Position numbers and translations under genes: made by a program. 39,587 nucleotides of DNA, from NCBI GenBank assembly GCA_023453025.1, contig JAEXUD010000026.1:1-39587 (forward strand), read 5' to 3'. This document shows, piece after piece, positions 33,186 through 39,587 of this stretch. The notes under the pieces were generated by a model that did not search any database, was not told the origin of the DNA, and worked only from the letters and a program-made list of their open reading frames with translations. How positions within the stretch are numbered: the stretch's first letter is position 1; the number at the start of each line of letters is the position of its first letter. The DNA comes from Bacillota bacterium (GTDB taxonomy: Bacteria; Bacillota; Clostridia; Tissierellales; Sedimentibacteraceae).

Positions 33186-34613
33186 ATGGACTATAGCTGT
33201 GAATTTATAAGTACAATATTGGAAAATATAGATATTGGTATTTTTGTTTTAGATGCCGATGGCAATTATCTGTACGTTAACAATGAATATTGCAACATTC
33301 TTAACAGAACACGAGAAAGTTATGATGGTATGTCTATTCCAAAATTTAAAGAGCAAGGATATCTGACCTCTAGTGTCTGGGATTTGGTTATGGAGAAAAA
33401 ATCACCTATAACCGCTATTGTCACTATTAATGATTTTTTATTCAATAAAATACATCATTTTCTTACTACTGCTAAACCAACCTTTAATTCAGACGGTTCA
33501 ATCAAATATATTTTTTTTACTCAGGAACCAATTGAAAAAACAAGCAGGCGTGTTCAGTCAGGTATGTTGAACCGGCATATTATTACAGGTCATTGGGTAA
33601 ATCCAAAGCCTCAGCAATTTGATATTATAGCTGAAAGTCCTCAAATGAAACAATTGTTGGAAATGCTGGCTCAGGTATCGAAGACTGATGCGTCAATATT
33701 GATTTCCGGACCATCAGGAGTAGGTAAAGAAGTTTTGACAAAATATATTCATCATACCAGCCTTCGTAAAAAAGGACCATTTGTTGTATTAAATTGTGCC
33801 GCAATTCCCGAAAACCTCATAGAATCAGAATTATACGGATATGAGAAAGGTGCATTCAGCGGAGCATCTTCTTCCGGCAAAGAAGGTTTGATTGAAGCTG
33901 CCAATGGCGGTACTTTGTTTTTAGACGAAATAAACTCAATGCCTCTTGGGCTTCAGGCTAAGCTTCTGCGCGTGCTTGAAACCAAACAGGTTACACGTCT
34001 TGGATCTGTTGTGCCAAAGGCAATTGACTTTCGTCTGATATGCGCTACAAATGAGGATCTGCCGGCCCTTGTCAGCAGGAAACTCTTTCGTCCGGATTTA
34101 TTTTATCGTATTAATGTAGTATCCGTCTATATTCCGCCGCTTTGTGAGCGCAAAGAAGATATAATTCCATTATCCTTGTTTTATATGCAATATTTCTGCG
34201 AAAAATACAACTGTGTAAAAGTATTGGATGAAAATGTATTAAAATCCATGCTGACTTATACATGGCCCGGAAATGTACGCGAGCTGCGAAATTTTATTGA
34301 ACGGCTGATTATATCATCGCCTGATGCAGAAATGATAATTTCAACTGTTCCGCAGAACCACCCGCTGCAAAACGATGATAATACCACCGACAAAACTTTA
34401 CCGGCAAGTCTATCAACTTTTATGGATACTACTCCAAATTATGATGAATCATTTTCACTAAGCTCTTATATGGATGAATGTGAAAAGAAGCTATTGGTTA
34501 ATCTTCTGGAACAGCATAAATCTCCGGTAAAGGTTGCACAAATATTAAAGCTTGATTTATCTAATGTTTATCGCAAAATTAAAAAATATAATATAAAGAC
34601 TGTAAAAGACTAA
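33186..34613 (+). CDS. Sigma-54-dependent enhancer-binding activator with PAS sensor
   Basis: The 475-residue protein has an N-terminal PAS-like domain (~8-115, DIGIFVLDADGNYLYVNNEY), an AAA+ domain and a Fis-type helix-turn-helix. Motifs are Walker A GPSGVGKE (175-182), GAFSGA (222-227, where most have GAFTGA), Walker B TLFLDEI (243-249), and the C-terminal HTH PVKVAQILKLDLSNVYRKIKKY (~446-467). It is transcribed away from the catabolic operon and should bind the three enhancer sites, sense a metabolite via PAS and open the sigma-54 promoter. GGGAG precedes the ATG. Confidence 0.93.
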   Translation: MDYSCEFISTILENIDIGIFVLDADGNYLYVNNEYCNILNRTRESYDGMSIPKFKEQGYLTSSVWDLVMEKKSPITAIVTINDFLFNKIHHFLTTAKPTFNSDGSIKYIFFTQEPIEKTSRRVQSGMLNRHIITGHWVNPKPQQFDIIAESPQMKQLLEMLAQVSKTDASILISGPSGVGKEVLTKYIHHTSLRKKGPFVVLNCAAIPENLIESELYGYEKGAFSGASSSGKEGLIEAANGGTLFLDEINSMPLGLQAKLLRVLETKQVTRLGSVVPKAIDFRLICATNEDLPALVSRKLFRPDLFYRINVVSVYIPPLCERKEDIIPLSLFYMQYFCEKYNCVKVLDENVLKSMLTYTWPGNVRELRNFIERLIISSPDAEMIISTVPQNHPLQNDDNTTDKTLPASLSTFMDTTPNYDESFSLSSYMDECEKKLLVNLLEQHKSPVKVAQILKLDLSNVYRKIKKYNIKTVKD

Positions 34614-34625
34614 TAAATAACTTGT

Positions 34626-35291
34626 TTATTTCCAACCATCTTTATATTTTTTCATTTCTCTTTTGAAGTTTCTTCTTGTTGCGCCGTATTTTCTTTGGTG
34701 TTTTATATAATTGATGAAGTCACCTCCAAAGAAGATAAAGAAATTAATCAACGAAGCAACAGCGGCAACTCTGGTACTCATATTTCCGAGAATCAAGCTG
34801 AAAATGAAATATGCCCAGTCCAGATATGCAATCCATTTAACCTTGACAGGAAGTATAAAGAATAATAATATTTCCATATCGGGGAACAAATAAGCAAATG
34901 CCAGAAACAGCGATAAATTCAAATAGACACTGGTTCCTGCACCTGTTAAAAATGCTGCGATAATTGTACCTATCATCCCAAAGAGATAGTAAATATTAAA
35001 CTTAAACGTCCCCCACTCGTTTTCAAGAGTCGAGCCCATCATGTAATAAAAATACATGACAAATATTATGGTAATGATTGATGAAGCAGGCGGTATAAAA
35101 ATAAAGGTAATTATTCTCCAAATCTGCCCCTTCATAATCAAGCCGGGTATAAAAGCCAAATAGTAGGACAACGATATGTTCAGTATGTATTGTACAATAT
35201 ATACTGCCATAGTTATCCCGATTATGTAATACATTAAATTTGGTATGGCATAGCGACCAAATTTTCTTTCAAGTTTATTTAACCATTTCAT
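34626..35291 (-). CDS. Rhomboid-like membrane protein without visible catalytic Ser motif
   Basis: The 221-residue protein has about six transmembrane helices. GQIWRIITFIFIPP (55-68) and GSTLENEWGTFKFNIYYLFG (~87-106) match the rhomboid/derlin-like superfamily. The usual GxSG serine box is absent; the corresponding region reads YLNLSLFLAFAYLF. I also see no membrane-embedded catalytic His. It is therefore probably a pseudoprotease of the kind common in Clostridia. A basic C-terminal tail (RKYGATRRNFKREMKKYKDGWK) should be cytoplasmic. AAGGA precedes the ATG. It is convergent with the sigma-54 activator gene, with only 12 nt between. Confidence 0.75.
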   Translation of the reverse strand: MKWLNKLERKFGRYAIPNLMYYIIGITMAVYIVQYILNISLSYYLAFIPGLIMKGQIWRIITFIFIPPASSIITIIFVMYFYYMMGSTLENEWGTFKFNIYYLFGMIGTIIAAFLTGAGTSVYLNLSLFLAFAYLFPDMEILLFFILPVKVKWIAYLDWAYFIFSLILGNMSTRVAAVASLINFFIFFGGDFINYIKHQRKYGATRRNFKREMKKYKDGWK

Positions 35292-35413
35292 ATAATTTTC
35301 CTTTCTGTATTTAAATTCAAATGCCTTGCTGTTATAATACTTTTATATATAGTATTATAACAAATATTTTCATAATATCAAATCAAAGATGATTTATTCC
35401 TTTTTTTATAAGA

Positions 35414-35455
35414 AATTCGGGTACGAACCTTTATTTCAAGTTTCGTACCCGAATT
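35414..35455. terminator. Hairpin after the small Asn/Lys-rich gene
   Basis: A perfect 14-bp inverted repeat, AATTCGGGTACGAA (35414-35427) and TTCGTACCCGAATT (35442-35455), has a 14-nt loop. T-runs are more convincing on the + strand (offset by six bases). On the minus strand it closes the gene at 35469-35687. Confidence 0.65.
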
Positions 35456-35468
35456 AACCATAATTTTT

Positions 35469-35687
35469 TTATTTTGATTTTTTATTTTCTGATTTACTAT
35501 TTATTTCTTTGCTGACATTTTTTCCGGTAAAAACATCCTTGCTTTTATCATTGAATGTATTGTTTAATTCATATACCATGTAACTGTTTTCATTTGCTAA
35601 TTCACTGTCATTTCTGTATGTTTTCTGGTTTTTATCACATTTGTTATTTTTATCGTTATTTATATTCTCCTGATATTTATTAGCCAT
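35469..35687 (-). CDS. Small Asn/Lys-rich hydrophilic protein, unknown
   Basis: The 72-residue protein is strongly polar (Asn, Lys, Asp, Ser) with no hydrophobic segment, so it is soluble or partly unfolded. AGAAGGAGAAAAT precedes the ATG with good spacing and a terminator-like hairpin follows the stop, so it looks like a real gene. The composition recalls small hydrophilic spore or stress proteins of Clostridia, but no SASP alpha/beta motif is present. The stretch 35688-35863 upstream is AT-rich and probably carries its promoter. Confidence 0.6.
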   Translation of the reverse strand: MANKYQENINNDKNNKCDKNQKTYRNDSELANENSYMVYELNNTFNDKSKDVFTGKNVSKEINSKSENKKSK

Positions 35688-35863
35688 ATTTTCTCCTTCT
35701 GCTTTTACAATATTTGTACAATTAAATTAAATTTTAATATTTACAAATATATTATTGGTATTATTGGTTAAAATATTACTATTATAATGATAAATCTAAA
35801 AATTTTAAATTCATATACATCATAAGAATATATTTGTCACAGTATGTCCTGCTGCCATATCAA

Positions 35864-36643
35864 CTATAAGTTCCAACAGTGATTTAGAGGACCTCTTCCT
35901 TTTCCTAAATTCAAATCTGATTTTAAAGCACCCGTTATATATTTTTTTGCATTTAATATGCCGGTCTTTACATCACATCCCTCTGCAAGGTTGCAGGCAA
36001 TTGCCGATGAAAGCGTGCATCCCGTTCCGTGTGTGTTTGAATTATTTATCCTTGATTGCTCATACCACATAAATTCGCCGCCTGTATAAAGCAAATCATC
36101 GCTGCAGGAGGTTAAATGTCCGCCCTTTATAAGAATATATCCGTAATAGCTTTCAGATATTTTAACTGCCGCTCTTTGCATATCTTCCCTGCTTTTAATT
36201 TCAAAGCCGCAGAGAACCTGTGCCTCCTGTATATTGGGTGTTATAACTGTTGCCAGCGGCATCAGTTTATTTATAAGCATTTCAATGGAATCGTCCTTGC
36301 ACAGCTTGCTTCCGCTTGTGGCCACCATTACAGGGTCCAGGACTATCCTATTTGCTTTGTATTCAATAAGCTTATCGGCTATAACACGTATTATTTCTTT
36401 ATCTGAAACCATTCCGATTTTTACGGCATCAGGATAAATATCATTAAAAACCGCATCCATCTGTTGCGCTACAAACTCCGGAGAAGCTTCAAACACACCG
36501 AATACGCCTGTTGTGTTTTGAGCTGTCAATGCCGTTATGACACTCATGCCATACATTTTGTGGCTGGTCATTGTTTTTAAGTCTGCTTGAATACCTGCTC
36601 CTCCGCTTGAATCAGAGCCGGCTATTGTTAATACCTTTTTCAT
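35864..36643 (-). CDS. thiD: Hydroxymethylpyrimidine / phosphomethylpyrimidine kinase
   Basis: I start at the ATG at 36643, preceded by AAGGAGG at 4 nt, giving 259 residues; an ATG at 36661 overlaps the thiE stop and has no ribosome site. The ribokinase-fold enzyme shows TIAGSDSSGGAGIQADLKT (5-23), the HMP-binding pocket TALTAQNTTGV, and the C-terminal anion hole NNSNTHGTGCTLSSAIA. It phosphorylates HMP to HMP-P and HMP-PP. It is the last gene of the TPP-controlled salvage operon. Confidence 0.95.
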   Translation of the reverse strand: MKKVLTIAGSDSSGGAGIQADLKTMTSHKMYGMSVITALTAQNTTGVFGVFEASPEFVAQQMDAVFNDIYPDAVKIGMVSDKEIIRVIADKLIEYKANRIVLDPVMVATSGSKLCKDDSIEMLINKLMPLATVITPNIQEAQVLCGFEIKSREDMQRAAVKISESYYGYILIKGGHLTSCSDDLLYTGGEFMWYEQSRINNSNTHGTGCTLSSAIACNLAEGCDVKTGILNAKKYITGALKSDLNLGKGRGPLNHCWNL

Positions 36644-36653
36644 ATATCCTCCT

Positions 36654-37301
36654 TCATTCAACTGCCTGCTTTGTTAGTTCCAAAAGCTCGGATGCTGCGT
36701 TTTTTATATCATCCTGCGCAAAAATTGCCGATACAACGGATATTCCCGCAATGCCTGTTCCGGTAAGCTCAAGAACATTATCCTTTGATATTCCCCCTAT
36801 TGCAACAACAGGTATTTTTACCGTCCTGCATATTTTATTTAATGTTTCAAATGAAACCGTATCAGCATCAAGCTTTGTTGATGTACTGAAAATCGCACCG
36901 ACACCTATGTAGTCCGCCCCGTTTTGTTCTGCTCTGACAGCTTCTTCAACTGTACTTGCCGAAAGACCTATTATTTTATCAGCCCCGAGTTTTTCTCTCG
37001 CTGTTTTAATTTCTTCATCACTTTGACCTATATGTGCTCCGTCCGCATCAGCTTCAGCTGCCACATCCACATTGTCATTGATTACAAAGGGAATTTCATA
37101 TTTGTCTGTTACTTTTTTTACATCCAGTGCAATTTTTAAAAATTCTTCGTAGCTTAAATTTTTTTCTCTCAGCTGAATAAAGCTCGCCCCTCCCAATATT
37201 GCTTCCTCCACTGCTTCGGGAAGCGTCTTTGTATTCAGCCATGCTCTGTCCGTAATTGCATAAAGCAGCAACGATTTATTATCTGGCTTCAACCCTTGCA
37301 C
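36654..37301 (-). CDS. thiE: Thiamin-phosphate synthase
   Basis: The 215-residue TIM-barrel enzyme joins HMP-PP and THZ-P. Motifs: YAITDRAWL, FIQLREKNLSYEEF, PFVINDNVDVA, ADGAHIGQSD, GLSASTVEEA, DYIGVGAIFSTSTK and VAIGGISKDN. The GTG start at 37301 lies inside thiM (23-nt overlap). A TTG at 37292 with AGAAGG about 7 nt upstream is a plausible alternative. It overlaps the thiM end and nearly abuts thiD, so translation is coupled. Confidence 0.93.
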   Translation of the reverse strand: MQGLKPDNKSLLLYAITDRAWLNTKTLPEAVEEAILGGASFIQLREKNLSYEEFLKIALDVKKVTDKYEIPFVINDNVDVAAEADADGAHIGQSDEEIKTAREKLGADKIIGLSASTVEEAVRAEQNGADYIGVGAIFSTSTKLDADTVSFETLNKICRTVKIPVVAIGGISKDNVLELTGTGIAGISVVSAIFAQDDIKNAASELLELTKQAVE

Positions 37302-38106
37302 CTTCTTTCAGCATTTCAGCATCAATTTTGCTCATGAAATCTATTAAATATGATCTGAGTAAGGATGTTCCGTCATCATTTCTTTTCATCCTCTCATAAG
37401 CAAGCTCACCGCTTAATCCCATGGCGCATACTGCGGCAGCTGCGGCATTAATAATATTGTCTTTGTTGGCACCGCAATAAGCACCGATTACCGAAGTCAG
37501 CATGCAGCCTGTTCCGCTTATTTTGCTCATAATAGGATGACCGTTTCGAATCACATACGATTTTGTACCGTCTGAAACAATATCTATGGCACCTGTAACG
37601 GCCACAACAGCAGACAGTTTTTCTGACAATGAGCTTATATATTTAATTGCCTCATGGATATTTTCTTCGGTAATTGAATCGGCCACACTGGCATCAACGC
37701 CTCTTGTTACGCCTGTATCAGCTCTGCCCACTGTTTTAATTTCAGACATATTGCCTCTTACAACAGCAAATTTAACTTCTTCCAGCAGCCTGAATGTAGT
37801 ATCTGTCCTGAGCCTTGAAGCTCCTGCTCCTACAGGATCAAGTATAACAGGTATATTGAGTTCATTTGCTTTTTTACCTGCCATGAGCATTGATTCAACT
37901 GTTCTTGAATTTAATGTTCCGATATTAATTACCAATGCACTGCATATTGATGTTATTTCTTCGACCTCATCTATATCATCAGCCATTATGGGAGAGCCTC
38001 CGCATGCCAGCAATATATTTGCACAGTCATTTACGGTAACATAGTTGGTAATATTATGTACCAATGGCGTGTTATTTTTTACATTTTTAATAATTTCTGA
38101 AAACAT
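37279..38106 (-). CDS. thiM: Hydroxyethylthiazole kinase
   Basis: From the ATG at 38106 (AGAGGAGATTGATT upstream) the protein is 275 residues; the frame extends 13 codons further with no ribosome site. It has the ThiM pattern: PLVHNITNYVTVNDCANILLA, GGSPIMADD, VNIGTL, ILDPVGAGAS, and the ATP-binding GAIDIVSDG and MSKISGTGCMLTSVIGA with the catalytic Cys. It phosphorylates thiazole alcohol for ThiE. It is the second gene of the salvage operon. Confidence 0.95.
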   Translation of the reverse strand: MFSEIIKNVKNNTPLVHNITNYVTVNDCANILLACGGSPIMADDIDEVEEITSICSALVINIGTLNSRTVESMLMAGKKANELNIPVILDPVGAGASRLRTDTTFRLLEEVKFAVVRGNMSEIKTVGRADTGVTRGVDASVADSITEENIHEAIKYISSLSEKLSAVVAVTGAIDIVSDGTKSYVIRNGHPIMSKISGTGCMLTSVIGAYCGANKDNIINAAAAAVCAMGLSGELAYERMKRNDDGTSLLRSYLIDFMSKIDAEMLKEGARVEAR

Positions 38107-38163
38107 AATCAATCTCCTCTTATAATTTAGATATATAAAAACCACTTTCTGTAAAGCACAAAA

Positions 38164-39354
38164 TCAAATATTTTTAACAGCTGATTTTTTTATGCTGTTT
38201 GCAGACATACATATAATTATGGTTATAGCCATTACGGGAATTGTGCTTCCAACAATAATATCCTTGTTTAAAAGTATTCTGTAAAGTGCAAATCCTGCCA
38301 GCCAGATTGCAAAGTTCGTTACATCCACAGATTTTTTCAGATTATCCTTTCTGAGAATAAAATAGTCTGCTATCAGAATTGCAATCATAGGAGCAAATAC
38401 CGAACCAATAAGGTATAAAAAATTCTCATATTGCTCAACAGGTGTAAGAATTGCAATAGCCGTGCCTGTAACGCATACCAGCATTGCCATTGTTTTTTCA
38501 GACAGTCCTTTATTAATTGTTTTAAGGCTTACTCCTGCAGAATAAACATCCAAATATGTGGTCGTTACTGTTGAAAATAATATTATTAACACTCCCAGAA
38601 TTCCAAAACCAGCTTTATACATTATGGCTGCAATATCACTTTCGCCGGTGAATATGGCAGCGCCCAAACCGATTGTATACATGAAAACACTGCCCGCGAA
38701 ATATGTAACTACACTGACACGTGTTGCGGTTAAAGGATGTCTTGCATCCTTGGTATAATCAGAAATCAAAGGCAGCCATGAAAGAGGCATCGCAATTGAA
38801 AGTTCCATTGCCGCTCCAAAACTCAATTCTCCGCTGATGCTTGTATTAGAACCTCCTTTAAAAACTGTGAAGCTTAAAAGAATTGTCAATATGAACAAAC
38901 CGCCTACCGCAACAATATTGACCTTCTCCAGATTTTTGAATCCGATAATCACCCATACAAGAATTAAAGCTCCGATTATAATACTCCAAAGCAAATCAGC
39001 CTGTGTTCCGATGCCTGTGTTCAGCATAATCCCCATCGCTCTCGAGCCTTGTATTATCATTACTGCAGTCCATCCTACAAGCTGTAAAACATTAAGAAGT
39101 GCGAAAAAGTTTCTTCCCTTGCTCCCAAATGATAATCCCACGGATTCCATAGATGATTTACCGCTTTTAGCTCCTATAATCCCCGCAAGGTACAAAATAA
39201 TGCACCCGATTATATGTCCTGCTGTTATTGCAAAAAAACCTTTTGCAAAACCAAGCGGAACAAATAACGTTCCTGTAAATACTTCTGCAATGGATACGGC
39301 TGCACCAAACCATAATAATCCGTTGCTTAATGTTGATGTTTTGTAACTTTCCAT
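38164..39354 (-). CDS. cytX: HMP transporter CytX (NCS1 family)
   Basis: The 396-residue permease has about twelve helices. The N-terminal NGLLWFGAAVSIAEVFTGTLFVPLGFAKG and the middle SWLPLISDYTKDARHP are NCS1/CytX signatures. CytX is predicted to import hydroxymethylpyrimidine and its genes are typically TPP-riboswitch controlled, which fits here. AGGACAGG precedes the ATG. As first gene of cytX-thiM-thiE-thiD it supplies the pyrimidine for salvage. Confidence 0.92.
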   Translation of the reverse strand: MESYKTSTLSNGLLWFGAAVSIAEVFTGTLFVPLGFAKGFFAITAGHIIGCIILYLAGIIGAKSGKSSMESVGLSFGSKGRNFFALLNVLQLVGWTAVMIIQGSRAMGIMLNTGIGTQADLLWSIIIGALILVWVIIGFKNLEKVNIVAVGGLFILTILLSFTVFKGGSNTSISGELSFGAAMELSIAMPLSWLPLISDYTKDARHPLTATRVSVVTYFAGSVFMYTIGLGAAIFTGESDIAAIMYKAGFGILGVLIILFSTVTTTYLDVYSAGVSLKTINKGLSEKTMAMLVCVTGTAIAILTPVEQYENFLYLIGSVFAPMIAILIADYFILRKDNLKKSVDVTNFAIWLAGFALYRILLNKDIIVGSTIPVMAITIIICMSANSIKKSAVKNI

Positions 39355-39376
39355 AATCCTGTCCTTTCTATTAAAA

Positions 39377-39410
39377 AATGGGATATACCAACAATGTGGT
39401 ATGTCCCATT
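39377..39410 (-). terminator. Riboswitch-linked terminator before cytX
   Basis: AATGGGATATACCA (39377-39390) and TGGTATGTCCCATT (39397-39410) form a stem with one wobble. On the minus strand the run CATTTTTTAA follows. It lies between the TPP riboswitch and cytX, as expected for an expression platform that ends transcription when thiamin pyrophosphate is bound. Confidence 0.85.
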
Positions 39411-39421
39411 CACTTTCATAA

Positions 39422-39504
39422 ACAGTTCCCTACGTTGGCATTATCCAAATCAGGTACGGGCGAAACTTTCAGTTTCCTCTCAGCCTATTAATAAGCTCCC
39501 GATA
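39422..39504 (-). ncRNA. TPP riboswitch (THI element)
   Basis: On the minus strand the conserved blocks appear in order: CGGGAGC, GGCTGAGAGG, AACTGAAAGTTTCGCCCG, TACCTGATTTGGATAATGCC and AACGTAGGGAACTG. CUGAGA and ACCUGAU-GGAUAAUGCC-AACGUAGGGAA are the diagnostic TPP-binding elements. It controls the cytX-thiM-thiE-thiD operon through the downstream terminator. Confidence 0.97.
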
Positions 39505-39587
39505 TTTGATTAATCACATTATAAAACAAATCTGTTTTAAATGCAATATATTTAATCAAAAATGCTTGAGCTAAAAGTAATTTTTAC

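Noticed and set aside
37586..38044. 152-residue plus-strand open frame opposite thiM
   Set aside because: It is a shadow of thiM with Ser/Thr-biased composition and no start signal.
38837..39346. 169-residue plus-strand open frame opposite cytX
   Set aside because: It is a shadow of a membrane protein gene with no independent support.
1..39587. CRISPR array, rRNA or tRNA genes
   Set aside because: No regularly spaced repeats and no tRNA cloverleaf or rRNA signature were seen on either strand. A covariance-model scan was not possible.

Overview
The window is AT-rich, densely coded DNA from an anaerobic low-GC Firmicute, most likely an endospore-forming member of the Clostridia. A Sedimentibacter- or Tissierella-like amino-acid fermenter would fit, but the genus is a guess. 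The evidence is a spore photoproduct lyase, oxygen-sensitive double-cubane/2-hydroxyacyl-CoA dehydratase-type iron-sulfur proteins, a butyrate/acetate-type CoA-transferase, a beta-keto acid cleavage enzyme, strong AGGAGG ribosome sites and Firmicute-style lipoboxes. No rRNA, tRNA or CRISPR array was seen.

Layout. 1-3.2 kb is an eroded accessory stretch: a secreted ricin-B/C39-like protein that has lost its 5' end, a lipoprotein, a decayed paralogue of that lipoprotein, and a Xer-type tyrosine recombinase. 3.4-6.7 kb (+ strand) is a four-gene lipid-linked glycosylation operon (GT2, DUF2304, DUF6020-like GT-C protein, small DMT flippase). 6.7-7.2 kb is non-coding and holds a terminator, a 22-bp perfect palindrome and a second hairpin. 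7.2-8.2 kb encodes an exported polysaccharide deacetylase. 8.5-12.05 kb (- strand) is a redox operon: ATP-dependent activase, two 2-hydroxyacyl-CoA dehydratase/double-cubane proteins and a DUF3343 protein. 12.2-18.7 kb carries splB, a phosphoesterase, a GNAT acetyltransferase, a LysO-type exporter, a YtrA-type GntR-ABC operon with a visible operator, and an unknown membrane-anchored protein. 18.8-22.1 kb holds an internally deleted VanW remnant, a DUF4143 ATPase and two orphan membrane or secreted proteins.

22.2-26.0 kb is the most unusual part. A sigma-like gene, an ECF sigma factor and an anti-sigma factor precede a small secreted protein whose signal peptide is out of frame at a T7 run. 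The same near-identical ECF-like promoter (GTAACG-16 bp-GGTTTA) occurs four times. Two copies belong to a second copy of the whole cluster that has lost nearly all coding sequence but kept its intergenic regions; one of these now faces an unrelated lipoprotein gene.

26.0-34.6 kb is a sigma-54-controlled catabolic operon. A divergent enhancer-binding activator, three 14-bp enhancer sites and a consensus -24/-12 promoter precede genes for a ketopantoate-reductase-like dehydrogenase, a BKACE beta-keto acid cleavage enzyme, a thiolase, a 3-oxoacyl reductase, a GntP permease and a CoA-transferase. I infer uptake of a hydroxy acid, oxidation to a beta-keto acid, cleavage with acetyl-CoA to acetoacetate plus a new acyl-CoA, and conversion to acetyl-CoA or C4 products. 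The substrate is unknown.

34.6-39.6 kb has a rhomboid-like membrane protein without an obvious catalytic motif, a small Asn/Lys-rich protein, and a thiamin salvage operon (cytX-thiM-thiE-thiD) behind a TPP riboswitch and terminator.
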